The notes beneath the pieces are model-generated. The model saw only the letters and a program-made list of their open reading frames with translations, searched no databases and had not been told where the DNA came from. Below are positions 18,401 to 27,083 of a stretch of 64,000 nt of DNA, piece by piece; the first letter of the stretch is position 1; each line of letters opens with the position of its first letter. Made by a program: the position numbers and the translations under genes. This stretch comes from a virus. The stretch covers positions 1-64,000 of the IMG/VR virus record IMGVR_UViG_3300044970_000539. One strand, given 5' to 3'.

Positions 18401-19779
18401 GAAGTATTACATACTATCAATTATCTGGAAACCAGCCAGATCAAAATATAAATATCGGTGGAGGCTCTGGCGGACTAGCATTTTTGCTAAATCCAGAAAC
18501 AAATAATGGTTATTATTTTGAAATTGTTGCATTAACAGAAGACAACATAAACTCTTACCTTAAGGTTGATGAAAATAATAATGCACAATTCTCAGTAAAC
18601 AATGTTGTGTTCTATAAAATTAAAAAAGATTCTTCAAACTCAAATGCTATACCAGTAAAACTTTGGGGAGGCCTATCAAAAATTATTGTTGATGACGGAA
18701 AGTTTACTGGGCAGCAAAGACTTGCTGGAGAAGAAAATTCAACGGTATACGATTTATCAGTAGAGTATATTGATATTGGAAATACAAGAAGGTTTTATCT
18801 ATACATAAACAATCAATTAATAAAGGTTGTAGACGATACAGACCCTCTACCAACATACAATAATATGGCATTGTTTGTTCGTGGTTCTTCAAAGTGTATG
18901 TTTGAGAATATATATGCTCTATCTAAAAACTATAGTCAAAATACAGTATTTACAGTTAATGAGACTTTGGGTCAGGTGTTTGGAGACAACGAGATTGATG
19001 TTACAGAATCTTTTAGAAAATACGCTATGAGTGGAGTTATTCAATCAACTTACCTATCTGGAATTAGTGCACAGCAACCACCAAAATATAACATTTATTT
19101 TGAAGAGTTTGGATCTATTATGCGTGAGTGTGCATACTTTGACATTAAGTATGACCGTGCATACCCTGCACTTTATGCAAAACTTTCTCCTACCTTTAAT
19201 AATATAAAGGGATATACCACATCTGGGTTTTATGCAGACTCATATGGTGCAGAGTTTTTAATATTTAACTCAACAGATAAAGCATTAAACTTAGATGAAA
19301 CAACTGGAAACTTTTTAAGAATTCAGGGAATTACATTTACACAAGATACAACCCATGAACTAACTGTAGATGAGTTCTTTAAAAAGCGTGGTAATTTGTC
19401 AGATCCAGAGTTAGTTGGAAGCACACTAACATACTCTCCATTAGTTGAAAAATCAAGGTATGATGAAATAAAGTTAAGTAGATTGACCTACGGTAAAAAT
19501 GAATTTAGTATTGATAGCCCATATATACAGACACAAGATGATGCAGATGCTATGATGAATTGGATTATTAATAAGTTAATGGTACCTAAGAAGTCTGTTG
19601 GAATGAATATATTTAGTATTCCAACCTTACAACTTGGAGACATTGTAACTATAAACTATAAAGATTCTTCTGGCTTAGACCTAGTATCTAAAGATTCGTC
19701 TAGGTTTGTAGTTTATAATATAGAATATCAAAGATCAGAAAGTGGTCCAAACATGACAATTTATTTGAGTGAGGTATAA
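15457..19779 (+). CDS. Large tail hub/tip protein with lectin-like insertion
   Basis: 1440 residues. The N-terminal and middle parts (to about residue 620) contain hub-like beta segments. The C-terminal 80 residues (LQLGDIVTINYKDSSG, then FVVYNIEYQRSESGPNMTIY) resemble the closing domain of tail-associated hub proteins. Residues about 955-1150 form a concanavalin/laminin-G-like sandwich (GGLAFLLNPETNNGYYFEI, RRFYLYINNQLIKV, MALFVRGSSKCMFENIYAL), suggesting glycan binding at the tail tip. No peptidase or muramidase motif was found. It overlaps the next frame only through an optional upstream GTG. Confidence 0.75.
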   Translation: MFVSETLKTHLETSSTVHLQSLVLAEWNMNMPDNIFKLGNYRYRPTGSDVQYRTLPLTFDSLDVGNYYTGATDADVVVDGGFDNSGVPQLFTSTKEKMKMIYSLEDCVKPFRPRSGINKASYFTNRYFANSGVSIAERPRYYMASRYDQFRYWSSFRTEGSIERGIAKNVSNGLNYIDDAVPFVVYKEKVPANRLVVKMQTNVGTANLGNFTTPSGILPDPLYGATNKTTPVKWKIQYLNEDNWVDAYSFDENSVRDDQSAIIPEDGYVELEYGIKIPDAYKESYTFVEKIASITLLPEQSFNGDAYLVVENANTRGTLYIWNGADEDYDSFIPEYGWMLGTGVLNSSTKLVTDLTNPELFTNDAQNQTTYREFAYIRGIRVVAETMNKFDSTFDLIEMSPRLVVNISDKVVDFNIKKILSDIGTTSLPVGQLLASTGTLSLFDDDQAFNENNTSSIVADYIRKNIKFVFYESILNVDGDEYSVPIKTLYSEGFPQADVTAAKLSIELRDFYFFLESMPAPRLLTTQTSLSYAISMLLDYIGFSNYTFRRVADEADPIIPFFFVAPDQNVAEVLNQLAVSTQSAMFFDEYNNFVVMSKDYLMPTAEQRETNFVLSGSNNQTDSGVIKNSSSGNLPNIIAIASQDKKIYNDGKINYTTRYIQRSYGSIRQSTMIDKEKTWIYKPSLLWEVAGTENTKTINELASKQGSYVLGAMPLNSDLVGTAPVVVGNVLTNNIIDLGENVYWLTRYNGYLYSNGEVIRYDASEFDITGTGKVWISSNQEYQKYFSSIPFNGKIYPTGLVRIYATPNYETVDGITRLQNGAVVDHGRGQFGTQIVSHSAGINSYWTNNNNVRGLNMQSQYLFSTQLDANLAATLPSTTVAAAGVNNPVARQSTRNSIIKNFMATNYLSETEVNNLQSTQTGTIQSSALVFNGPSFKTTEKPLNFVSYVYKGLDNAYKHFGTRMRIIGKIENNTSRTQSPNGSITYYQLSGNQPDQNINIGGGSGGLAFLLNPETNNGYYFEIVALTEDNINSYLKVDENNNAQFSVNNVVFYKIKKDSSNSNAIPVKLWGGLSKIIVDDGKFTGQQRLAGEENSTVYDLSVEYIDIGNTRRFYLYINNQLIKVVDDTDPLPTYNNMALFVRGSSKCMFENIYALSKNYSQNTVFTVNETLGQVFGDNEIDVTESFRKYAMSGVIQSTYLSGISAQQPPKYNIYFEEFGSIMRECAYFDIKYDRAYPALYAKLSPTFNNIKGYTTSGFYADSYGAEFLIFNSTDKALNLDETTGNFLRIQGITFTQDTTHELTVDEFFKKRGNLSDPELVGSTLTYSPLVEKSRYDEIKLSRLTYGKNEFSIDSPYIQTQDDADAMMNWIINKLMVPKKSVGMNIFSIPTLQLGDIVTINYKDSSGLDLVSKDSSRFVVYNIEYQRSESGPNMTIYLSEV

Positions 19780-19780
19780 G

Positions 19781-20284
19781 ATGACAATATCTCCAGTTCC
19801 ACAAACTCCATCAAATGCAACAGTCGTAACAGCCTATTCTCCAGCACCAACAAAGACTGCTCCAATAGATACTGTTCTTTTTGATGACGAGTCTATGTCT
19901 CCAGAGATTATGGCTGATTTAATATTTGAAGATATTGGTGGTCACGAGTTATTAAGTATTTCTAGAAACGATATTATAAATGGTCAGAGAGTCTCTTATT
20001 CACCAATTAAAAATCTTGGACTTGTACAGCAAAGATATAATCCTAACAATATTTTAAGATTGCAGGCAACCTCTGATACATACTTTGCAAACTTTGCAAT
20101 TAAGTTTGAAGAGAAGGTCCCTCTTGAAGCAAACGGAACAAATGGGGTAAATGTTTATATTGAGGAAGAGACTGGAGACTTGATTATTGAGACTGTTAAT
20201 ATGAATAATGATGAGCAGATAGAGATTCAAATCGCCATAAATGGTACAATATATGAAGCGAACTTTGGAGAAACTGTGTCATGA
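19781..20284 (+). CDS. Tail tip-associated protein
   Basis: 167 residues from ATG 19781, preferred over GTG 19769 because GAGGT lies 8 nt upstream and the gene then just follows the hub stop. Proline-rich N-terminus, then acidic, then a beta-rich C-terminus. It ends with an ATGA overlap with the next gene. Function is inferred from position only. Confidence 0.65.
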   Translation: MTISPVPQTPSNATVVTAYSPAPTKTAPIDTVLFDDESMSPEIMADLIFEDIGGHELLSISRNDIINGQRVSYSPIKNLGLVQQRYNPNNILRLQATSDTYFANFAIKFEEKVPLEANGTNGVNVYIEEETGDLIIETVNMNNDEQIEIQIAINGTIYEANFGETVS

Positions 20285-21435
20285 TTACAAATAAGGGCAA
20301 GAGTATAATCGGGAAATATATGCTAGGGCAGGCCCCCGCCTATGCCTCATACCTTGCAGTTGGCTGTGGACCACAACCATTACAGACAGAAGATGTCGCA
20401 GATGACTTTGCAACAAAAACAAACCTAGATTTTGAAATGTTTAGAGTTCCTATATCCTCTAGAGGATTTATAAATGAAAACGGTATAGATAAGATAGTCT
20501 TAACAGCAGAACTACCAACAGAAGAAAGATATGAAATCACAGAGGTAGGACTATACTCAGCAGGCTCAAACCCTTCTGCTGGAGCCAATGACAGCAAGAC
20601 TGTTTTTTCTTTTGCACAAGGAGAGACCTGGGTTCATCATACTCCAAGCGCAGCAACAGAGATACCAACAATTTCTATACCATTAGACGATCCAGAAGAC
20701 GATAATGTTATTGGTGTAGATGGTGTATTTCAAACTAATGCAGATAATTCTATTTTTTATAAATCAGGTCGTATTGAGAGGTATGAACGTGCAAGGTTTT
20801 TAAATAACACAATATTAATTCAAGGAGATGATTCAGACTTAACACTAGATGGTGGAGGGTCAGGAGGAGTCGATCATATTGTTATTGAGCCTGGTTCAAA
20901 CCACATACACTTAACTGCAGCAAATGTTGATTTTTCTAGAAACTCTCCAACAGATGAGTTAAGGTTTGCATTTTCTTTAGTTAACAAAGATGGAGATTCT
21001 TTAGCGGTTCCAGATACAGTTAGAATATTAATTGATTTTGCAGATACTGATATTGCAGAACCAGAAGTTTATGCAAGATTTGAGATTGATATTGAAAATG
21101 GTTTTGACGGATATGACTTTGAAACTAATAGATATTTTGTAGTAAAGAAACAATTACAAGAACTTTACACAACTCAAAACTTTACATGGCAGGCAGTCAA
21201 TGTTGTTAAGATTTATGCATGTGTTCTTGACTCTACTGGAACATCTGGACCATTCCCTTCTCCTGATTATTATATTGCCTTAGATGCAATGAGGCTTGAA
21301 AACATTGCAACAACAAACCCTTTATACGGGCTAACTGGATATTCAGTTATTAAAAACGATAACTCTACAACTATTATTAAATCACCAAATACAAGTAATT
21401 ATGTTGAATTTAGATTTTCTATTGGTGTAACCTAA
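20281..21435 (+). CDS. Tail fibre or upper baseplate-type structural protein
   Basis: 384 residues. The N-terminal part resembles phage tail proteins with a conserved ITNKGKSIIGKYMLGQAPAY opening and a segment LTAELPTEERYEITEVGLYS, as in tail-collar or baseplate-associated proteins. The C-terminal part (about 195-384) is a beta-sandwich-like region with many aromatic residues. It overlaps neighbours by ATGA (start) and TAATG (end), so it is co-translated with the tail tip set. A receptor-binding role is possible but unproven. Confidence 0.65.
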   Translation: MITNKGKSIIGKYMLGQAPAYASYLAVGCGPQPLQTEDVADDFATKTNLDFEMFRVPISSRGFINENGIDKIVLTAELPTEERYEITEVGLYSAGSNPSAGANDSKTVFSFAQGETWVHHTPSAATEIPTISIPLDDPEDDNVIGVDGVFQTNADNSIFYKSGRIERYERARFLNNTILIQGDDSDLTLDGGGSGGVDHIVIEPGSNHIHLTAANVDFSRNSPTDELRFAFSLVNKDGDSLAVPDTVRILIDFADTDIAEPEVYARFEIDIENGFDGYDFETNRYFVVKKQLQELYTTQNFTWQAVNVVKIYACVLDSTGTSGPFPSPDYYIALDAMRLENIATTNPLYGLTGYSVIKNDNSTTIIKSPNTSNYVEFRFSIGVT

Positions 21436-21860
21436 TGGTTGATTCAAACATTAAAAAAACAAGGGTTTTAAAATCATCCTTGCCTCCAGTTGACCATGAC
21501 ACAGGAAAATATAATATTAGATATAGAATTATATCTGAAGATAGAAACAGAACTTCGCACTGGTCTCCGATATATAACTCAGACGGCGCTGCCATAATTG
21601 GAACAACTGGTGCCCTTTCAATAACTGAAGAAATAATTACTGCAGTTTGGGGAGATGAAAACCTTCATCCAGAATATGATGTATTTGTTAGTTTTGATGG
21701 AGATCCATTTTTTTGGCACGGTACATCATCAGTTCACTCATATTCTTTTTTAAATGAAGGAACAACAACTGTACATGTAAAAATACAACTATCATCATCT
21801 AAAAAAGAAATAAAGGCAGGATTAGGAATCTTTGATTCTGGATCTCAATCTTTGATATAA
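21435..21860 (+). CDS. FN3-like tail accessory protein
   Basis: 141 residues. A single Ig/FN3-like domain is suggested by the spacing of hydrophobics and by YNIRYRIISEDRNRTSHWSP and YDVFVSFDGDPFFWHGTSS. TAATG-coupled to the upstream fibre gene. Such small beta domains commonly decorate tail tips and bind surfaces weakly. The last codons overlap the promoter of the next gene. Confidence 0.6.
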   Translation: MVDSNIKKTRVLKSSLPPVDHDTGKYNIRYRIISEDRNRTSHWSPIYNSDGAAIIGTTGALSITEEIITAVWGDENLHPEYDVFVSFDGDPFFWHGTSSVHSYSFLNEGTTTVHVKIQLSSSKKEIKAGLGIFDSGSQSLI

Positions 21861-21861
21861 T
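21853..21861 (+). promoter_or_regulatory. Extended -10 promoter
   Basis: TGATATAAT overlaps the stop codon of the preceding gene. AGGAGG follows at about 21867-21872, then ATG 21879. It would start the unit that runs into the replication genes. Confidence 0.6.
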
Positions 21862-21878
21862 CTAATAGGAGGAATAAA

Positions 21879-22319
21879 ATGGCAAAAGTACCACTACCAG
21901 AAAGAGGGCAACCTCTTGATGTTACATATATCTATCAGTTAGCAGAAGCAGTAAACGATCTGTCTACTTCTATTTCTGATGCAACATATAACTACACAGA
22001 TGTTGATGTAGTTGGAGCAGAAAAGAAAAGTCTAAAAACTTCAGACACAAAGTTTGTTGGAAAATATAAGTCAATTGCAAACAATGAAACAGTAACTGCT
22101 GGTCAAGAGAAAACATACTCTGTAACATTTTCTAACTTTAAGTTCCCTCCAATTGCTACTGCATCAATTGTAAACCTAAGTGGTACCACTGCTGGATCAA
22201 ACACAAGTGTTGTAATAACTTCTATAACAACTTCAGAGGTTCAATTTATTGTAAAGTTTGGAACTTCTGGAACAGCATCAGTTGGTGTTAATGTTATTGC
22301 CATTGGGGTACCTAACTAA
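21879..22319 (+). CDS. Tail-associated beta-rich protein
   Basis: 146 residues. A helical N-terminus (VTYIYQLAEAVNDLSTSI) is followed by a Thr/Ser/Val-rich beta domain from about residue 60, a layout like short trimeric tail fibres or head fibres. It has its own promoter and a perfect AGGAGG RBS. It is the last structural-looking gene before the regulatory and replication block. Confidence 0.6.
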   Translation: MAKVPLPERGQPLDVTYIYQLAEAVNDLSTSISDATYNYTDVDVVGAEKKSLKTSDTKFVGKYKSIANNETVTAGQEKTYSVTFSNFKFPPIATASIVNLSGTTAGSNTSVVITSITTSEVQFIVKFGTSGTASVGVNVIAIGVPN

Positions 22320-22320
22320 C

Positions 22321-22509
22321 ATGACTTGTAAAAGATGTGAAGGAAAAATGTTTGTTGATAGAATACATTCAAACGTAGATCACCTAGAGACATATTGTGT
22401 CAAGTGTGGAAATAGAAAATTCTATCATCCACCTAGCGAATCTGTGGAGGGAAAATGGTTACTGCAAAAGGAAAAATTCAGAGCGAAGCATATAATAGCG
22501 AACCTGTAA
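22321..22509 (+). CDS. Small zinc-ribbon protein
   Basis: 62 residues from ATG 22321, one base after the previous stop; a longer upstream frame is ignored because it would overlap the fibre gene by 60 nt. Two Cys pairs (CKRC near residue 3 and CVKC near residue 28) predict one zinc ribbon. It overlaps the next gene by about 55 nt, which carries its RBS inside this one. Possible nucleic-acid-binding role. Confidence 0.7.
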   Translation: MTCKRCEGKMFVDRIHSNVDHLETYCVKCGNRKFYHPPSESVEGKWLLQKEKFRAKHIIANL

Positions 22510-22997
22510 TTTCTGGCGGTAAAAAGATTTGGTTTCTTAATGGAGACTTAGTAAGACTTCATCATAGTTCTAGATCAACAGGAATGGTAACTGTTTATAA
22601 TATTAACAAAGATAGATTAGAAACTTGCCTTCGTTCTGATTTTAGAAGAAATAGGAAAAGAGCATACACAATTGCTGAGACTGCTAAGTTAGTTAATCGT
22701 CATAGAAAGTATATGCCAAGATTAATAAAACGAGGAGTCATTCCTCCACCAGTGGGGTCAAGCATTGATGGGAAAACAGGATTTCAAATAAGAGCATATT
22801 ACTCAGAAGATCAGGTTAAAGAGATTTGTGCTATACTTGCAACTATACATATTGGACAACCAAGAAAAGACAAATTAATAACAAACAACATGACTCCTAC
22901 AAGCCAAGAGTTGACAAGGCGAATGGGAGACGGTATACTTACATATACGAAGACAGAAGATGGACGATTTATTCCAGTGTGGAGTGAATCTATTTAA
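22455..22997 (+). CDS. Helix-turn-helix DNA-binding protein (MerR/excisionase-like fold)
   Basis: 180 residues with GGAGGG 5 nt upstream of the ATG. Residues 70-100 (TIAETAKLVNRHRKYMPRLI) look like a winged helix-turn-helix of the MerR/excisionase type, followed by a wing-like segment with GKTGFQIRAYYSEDQV. Its position at the junction of structural and replication genes suggests a transcription regulator. Excisionase function is unlikely because no integrase is present. Confidence 0.65.
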   Translation: MVTAKGKIQSEAYNSEPVISGGKKIWFLNGDLVRLHHSSRSTGMVTVYNINKDRLETCLRSDFRRNRKRAYTIAETAKLVNRHRKYMPRLIKRGVIPPPVGSSIDGKTGFQIRAYYSEDQVKEICAILATIHIGQPRKDKLITNNMTPTSQELTRRMGDGILTYTKTEDGRFIPVWSESI

Positions 22998-23015
22998 TTA
23001 TTGAATGGGTGGATA

Positions 23016-23222
23016 ATGGAAAACGATAATACAAAGGTATCTGTAACACTTGGATATACGCTTAATCTAGGAAATTTTCAGTCACTACGCCTTGATTTGG
23101 GTATTGTAGATTCAAAGCGTGAAGGCGAAAATGTAGATGAGGCTTTTAGTCGTGTCTATAAGTTTGTAGAAGATAAACTTACAGAGAAGATTCAAGAAGC
23201 AAAATCTGAAATCTCAGAGTAA
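23016..23222 (+). CDS. Small conserved phage protein
   Basis: 68 residues from ATG 23016 with GGGTGG upstream; TTG 23001 is a less likely start. The layout (VSVTLGYTLNLGNFQSLRLD, then a long charged helix) recurs in phages next to replication genes, but I cannot name the family. TAATG-coupled to the next gene. Confidence 0.65.
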   Translation: MENDNTKVSVTLGYTLNLGNFQSLRLDLGIVDSKREGENVDEAFSRVYKFVEDKLTEKIQEAKSEISE

Positions 23223-23530
23223 TGGCTGATCGCAAAGACCGAATGGCTTTGCTCAGTAGGTTTAACAAGTTTTACTTGCAACGGTATGAGCAGAAGTCTA
23301 ACATGAATCTAAACGTTGAGCAGTGGGCTGCTGATGCCCTTGTAGAGTCATATGGTATTGCACAGTGTTATGATATTCTTGAATATTACTTTAGCATTGC
23401 ACAAGAACCATCCTGGAATTACTTTGCATATAATGCAGAAAAGATTATTAACGGAAAAGCAGAAGTAGAGCAAGATAAAAAAGAACGTGAAGAGCGCAGG
23501 AGATTAGCAAAGGAGTGGTTAAGTGAATAA
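23222..23530 (+). CDS. Possible helicase loader/accessory protein
   Basis: 102 residues, all helical, with a highly charged C-terminus (KKEREERRRLAKEWLSE). It directly precedes and overlaps the DnaB-like helicase gene by 8 nt. Small helical proteins in this slot can act as helicase loaders (G39P or gp59 types). There is no sequence motif to prove this, so the role is inferred from context. Confidence 0.6.
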   Translation: MADRKDRMALLSRFNKFYLQRYEQKSNMNLNVEQWAADALVESYGIAQCYDILEYYFSIAQEPSWNYFAYNAEKIINGKAEVEQDKKEREERRRLAKEWLSE

Positions 23531-24743
23531 CACAGAGGCAAAGTTAATTTCTGCAGTATTGCAAGACAAACAAATTCACGTACTACTACAGGCAAACGTT
23601 GAAACACTACTAAGAACCCACAACGACGTATGGAACTTTATTCGTTTATATTCTGAAAATAATCAATGCCTACCGCCAGCAGATTTAGTTACAGAAAAGT
23701 TTAGAGACTTTGAACCAGTTCCAGGTATTGGAGCAACAAAACATCATCTAGCAGAATTACAAACAGAATATCTTAATGATAGCCTAAAAGATATATTGCG
23801 TAATGCTGCAGGAGAAGTACAAAGCGGTAATGGTGGGGAAGCCCTTGAACATCTAATTACAAAAACATCTGAGTTAAAAAAGAATACTTCTGCAATTCGT
23901 GACATTGATGCAACAGATCTTGAGTCTGCAGTTGCATACTACGAAATGGTCCAAAAACAAAAAGAGACTGGTCAGATAGGAATTAAAACAAACCTTCCAG
24001 GATTTGATAACTATTTGCCATCTGGAATTATGCCAGGACAACTAGGAGTGTTCCTTGCCTATCCAGGAATTGGTAAGTCATGGATGGCTTTATACTTTGC
24101 AGTTCAAGCATGGAAGCAAGGCAAGTCACCACTTATTATTTCTCTTGAAATGTCTGAGACAGAGGTTCGTAATCGTATTTTTGCAATTATGGGTGAAGGT
24201 CTTTGGTCACATAGAAAATTATCTAATGGTGAAGTTGAGATTGATATGCTTAAGAAGTGGCATGCCAATAAGGTTGCTGGTCGTCCAGAGTTTCATATTA
24301 TCTCAAATGATAGCGGTGGAGAAGTAACTCCTTCAGTTATTCGTGGAAAGATTGATCAGTACCGTCCAGACTTTGTGGTTGTTGACTACTTACAACTTAT
24401 GTCTCCAAACCAAAAGGCTGATTCTGAAACGGTACGAATGAAGAACCTTTCAAGAGAACTTAAACTAATGTCTATTGGTGAAGAAGTACCCATTATTGCT
24501 ATCTCATCTGCAACTCCAGATGATGTAAAAGATCTATCAAGTCCTCCTACACTTGGACAAACTGCTTGGTCTAGACAGATTGCTTATGATGCTGACTGGG
24601 TTATGGCACTTGGTCGTGCAACTAATAGTGATATTATTGAATGTGTATTCCGTAAAAATCGTAATGGGTTTATGGGAGACTTTTTAGTTCAAGTAGATTT
24701 TGACAAGGGCTACTACAGGTATAAAGACTATGAGGAGAAATAA
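23523..24743 (+). CDS. dnaB: DnaB-like replicative helicase
   Basis: 406 residues, GTG start. The N-terminal helical domain covers about residues 1-130. The RecA-like ATPase domain follows with Walker A YPGIGKS at 180-186, Walker B with FVVVDYLQLM near 285 and the later arginine-rich DNA-binding loops. It unwinds the fork and recruits the primase encoded two genes downstream. The length is slightly short of bacterial DnaB (about 450-470), typical for phage versions. TAATG-coupled to the next gene. Confidence 0.9.
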   Translation: MNNTEAKLISAVLQDKQIHVLLQANVETLLRTHNDVWNFIRLYSENNQCLPPADLVTEKFRDFEPVPGIGATKHHLAELQTEYLNDSLKDILRNAAGEVQSGNGGEALEHLITKTSELKKNTSAIRDIDATDLESAVAYYEMVQKQKETGQIGIKTNLPGFDNYLPSGIMPGQLGVFLAYPGIGKSWMALYFAVQAWKQGKSPLIISLEMSETEVRNRIFAIMGEGLWSHRKLSNGEVEIDMLKKWHANKVAGRPEFHIISNDSGGEVTPSVIRGKIDQYRPDFVVVDYLQLMSPNQKADSETVRMKNLSRELKLMSIGEEVPIIAISSATPDDVKDLSSPPTLGQTAWSRQIAYDADWVMALGRATNSDIIECVFRKNRNGFMGDFLVQVDFDKGYYRYKDYEEK

Positions 24744-25474
24744 TGTTTAATAAAAATAATAACAAACAGATATTTTTTAAAGAAACAACACCTGCAGCAA
24801 AACATCTGTTACAAATGCCAAAACCAGCAACAAACCATGTTCCTAAATGGTATAAGGATGATAAACTTTTTGTTAGTGGGCATAATGATTTTCTGAGGTC
24901 TTATCGTGATAAGTCAAGGGGTACATACAAGTTATGTGTTCCATTAGTAGACTCGCTAACCGCTGGTTATATTTTTGTTACTCCATGCGATATACTTGTA
25001 ACCAATGCTTCTAAAGATAAATATACACCATTACTTCAATGGAAAGTAGACTGGGCTCCAGTGGAAGTGCAGCCACAAGAAATTTTGGCAAATTTACCAA
25101 TACCTTTTGGTCACAGTTTAACTTCATTCAGATGGGCTACTGATTGGCAAATCATTACTCCAGAAGGATATAGTTTATGGATAACTCATCCATCTCATAG
25201 ATATGATCTTCCATTTACTACAATGACTGCATTTGTAGACACCGACAGACATCCAAATAATCTTTTCTTTCCATTTTTCATAAGAGATGGATTTGAGGGT
25301 ATTATTCCAGAAGGAACCCCTATAGCACAAGTTATACCAGTTAAAAGGGATATTTGGAAATCAGAAAAAATAGACTATGATCCAGAAAAAGAGTTTATGA
25401 CTAACAATATTATGAAGACCAACATGATTAGAACATATAAAAATAAGTTTTGGTCAAAAAAAGAGTATAAATAG
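24743..25474 (+). CDS. Uncharacterised phage protein, paralogue of the 59.1 kb gene
   Basis: 243 residues placed between helicase and primase. It contains VPKWYKDD, a run PLVDSLTAGYIF, PEGYSLWITHPSHRYDLPF and PEGTPIAQVIPVKR. All four blocks recur in the minus-strand gene at 59142-59834 (IPDWFKS, PFFDTLLSGYTI, PPGYSLLISHPFNRYELPF, EKGTPILQILPFKR). The compact beta-rich pattern with conserved H, P and R suggests a cupin-like or nucleotide-handling fold, but no function is assigned. Confidence 0.75.
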   Translation: MFNKNNNKQIFFKETTPAAKHLLQMPKPATNHVPKWYKDDKLFVSGHNDFLRSYRDKSRGTYKLCVPLVDSLTAGYIFVTPCDILVTNASKDKYTPLLQWKVDWAPVEVQPQEILANLPIPFGHSLTSFRWATDWQIITPEGYSLWITHPSHRYDLPFTTMTAFVDTDRHPNNLFFPFFIRDGFEGIIPEGTPIAQVIPVKRDIWKSEKIDYDPEKEFMTNNIMKTNMIRTYKNKFWSKKEYK

Positions 25475-25477
25475 ATT

Positions 25478-26401
25478 ATGTTAAAAAATATATATACTCA
25501 GGATCAAATTAAACGTGTTCTTGTTGGTTCTGGAGTTGACATTGAGGCAGAGTTTGGTAACGACTTTATAATCTTTTGTCCTTATCATAATAACAATAGA
25601 ACACCTGCTGGTGAAGTTGCAAAAGATAGTGGACTATTCTTTTGCTTTGGTTGCCAGACAACAAAGAACTTAGAAGAACTAATAATGCACATGTCTGGAC
25701 GAACATACTTTGAGGCAGTTCGTTATATTAAAAGTAAAGAAACAGAGCACGATATTGAAAAGTTAGTTAATAAGACATTGGTTGCACCACCAGAGTTTAC
25801 TCCATATGATGAGTTAATCTTAAAGCGTTTACATAACCAGTTGCTTGCAGAAGAAAAACCTAAAAATTATCTTAAGTATAGAAAGATTAACAGTTCTTCC
25901 TTTACAAAGTTTTCACTTGGATATTCAGAAAAACAAGATTCAATAACCATACCAATGCATTCACCAGATGGCATGTGCCTTGGTTTTGTTGCAAGAACCA
26001 TTGAAGGTAAAGATTTTAAAAATACACCAGGATTACCAAAGGGTAAAATATTATTTAACCTGCACAGAATTAAATCATCTGGTACAGTATATGTAGTTGA
26101 ATCATCCTTTGATGCTATTCGACTAGACCAAGTAGGTTTCCCAGCAGTTGCTACTCTGGGTGCTAATGTATCTAATTCTCAAATTAGATTGTTAGAAAAG
26201 TACTTCACAAACGTTGTACTAATTGCAGATAACGATGAGGCTGGTAATATAATGAAAGATAAGTTAGTTGAAAAACTTGGATCTTTGGTTACTACTATCA
26301 GGCTTGATAAAAAATATAAAGACATAGGTGATATGGATGATGAAGAAATTAAGAACTTAGAGTTCCAGTTTGACAAATCTATATCTGCTATGCTAAACTA
26401 A
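25478..26401 (+). CDS. dnaG: DnaG-like DNA primase
   Basis: 307 residues. The N-terminal CHC2-type zinc site is C34-P-Y-H37 with C56-x2-C59. The RNA polymerase core follows with a Toprim segment: glutamate in VYVVESSFDAI and the DxD-type motif VLIADNDEAG. It lacks the C-terminal helicase-binding domain of cellular DnaG, which is normal for small phage primases. It makes primers for the polymerase III alpha encoded downstream. Confidence 0.88.
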   Translation: MLKNIYTQDQIKRVLVGSGVDIEAEFGNDFIIFCPYHNNNRTPAGEVAKDSGLFFCFGCQTTKNLEELIMHMSGRTYFEAVRYIKSKETEHDIEKLVNKTLVAPPEFTPYDELILKRLHNQLLAEEKPKNYLKYRKINSSSFTKFSLGYSEKQDSITIPMHSPDGMCLGFVARTIEGKDFKNTPGLPKGKILFNLHRIKSSGTVYVVESSFDAIRLDQVGFPAVATLGANVSNSQIRLLEKYFTNVVLIADNDEAGNIMKDKLVEKLGSLVTTIRLDKKYKDIGDMDDEEIKNLEFQFDKSISAMLN

Positions 26402-26425
26402 TATAACAACACGAAGGAGAAAAAT

Positions 26426-27082
26426 ATGAGTATTGTAAAGGGACTGAAGAACATTGAAACCCTACTCGAAAAGCCAAAGTATGACGAGAATGCACCAAAG
26501 GTAAAGTGGCTAAAACTTGCCGATGGACAATCAGTAAAGATCCGATTCATTGAAGAGTTGGACGAAGATTCTGCAAACTATAATGCAGAGCGTGGACTTG
26601 CACTAGTTGTTAAGGAACACACAAATCCAAAGGACTATAAGCGTAAGGCTGTAGACACAATGGAAACAGAAGGCCGTGACTGGGCAGAAGAAATGCATCG
26701 CAAAGATCCAAAGGCTGGCTGGAGAGCCCGTCTTCGCTTCTATTGCAACGTTCTTGTAGACGACGGCATTGAAGCACCATATGTTGCAATTTGGAATATG
26801 GGTATTAGCAAGCAGTCATCATTTAATACAATTCGTGAGTATGCTCTTGAAACAGGAAGCATCTCTAACGTACTATGGAAGTTAAAGCGTAATGGTCAGG
26901 GTACTGAAACCAATTACACACTTATTCCATCAGCGCCAGATAAGGAACCATTTAACTGGGGAGACATCAAGCCTTATCCACTAGAATCTGCACTACGCAA
27001 GATTCCATACGCAGAACAAGAAGCGTTCTATTTGGGGTTTGACACTCCATCTATAACTTCATCTACCAACGCAGATTGGTAA
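26426..27082 (+). CDS. Single-stranded DNA-binding protein, gp32-like
   Basis: 218 residues with AAGGAG 8 nt before the ATG. The N-terminal basic patch is followed by VKWLKLADGQSVKIRFIEEL, a beta-barrel entry typical of T4 gp32-like SSBs in phages with bacterial replisomes, then aromatic residues on strands. An acidic-free C-terminus (SSTNADW) ends in Trp. Codon use is GC-richer than its neighbours, as for an abundant protein. It would coat single-stranded DNA at forks and recombination sites. Confidence 0.75.
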   Translation: MSIVKGLKNIETLLEKPKYDENAPKVKWLKLADGQSVKIRFIEELDEDSANYNAERGLALVVKEHTNPKDYKRKAVDTMETEGRDWAEEMHRKDPKAGWRARLRFYCNVLVDDGIEAPYVAIWNMGISKQSSFNTIREYALETGSISNVLWKLKRNGQGTETNYTLIPSAPDKEPFNWGDIKPYPLESALRKIPYAEQEAFYLGFDTPSITSSTNADW

Positions 27083-27083
27083 T

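Noticed and set aside
22455-22997. Excisionase and lysogeny module
   Set aside because: The HTH could suggest an excisionase, but there is no integrase, attachment site or repressor in the window.
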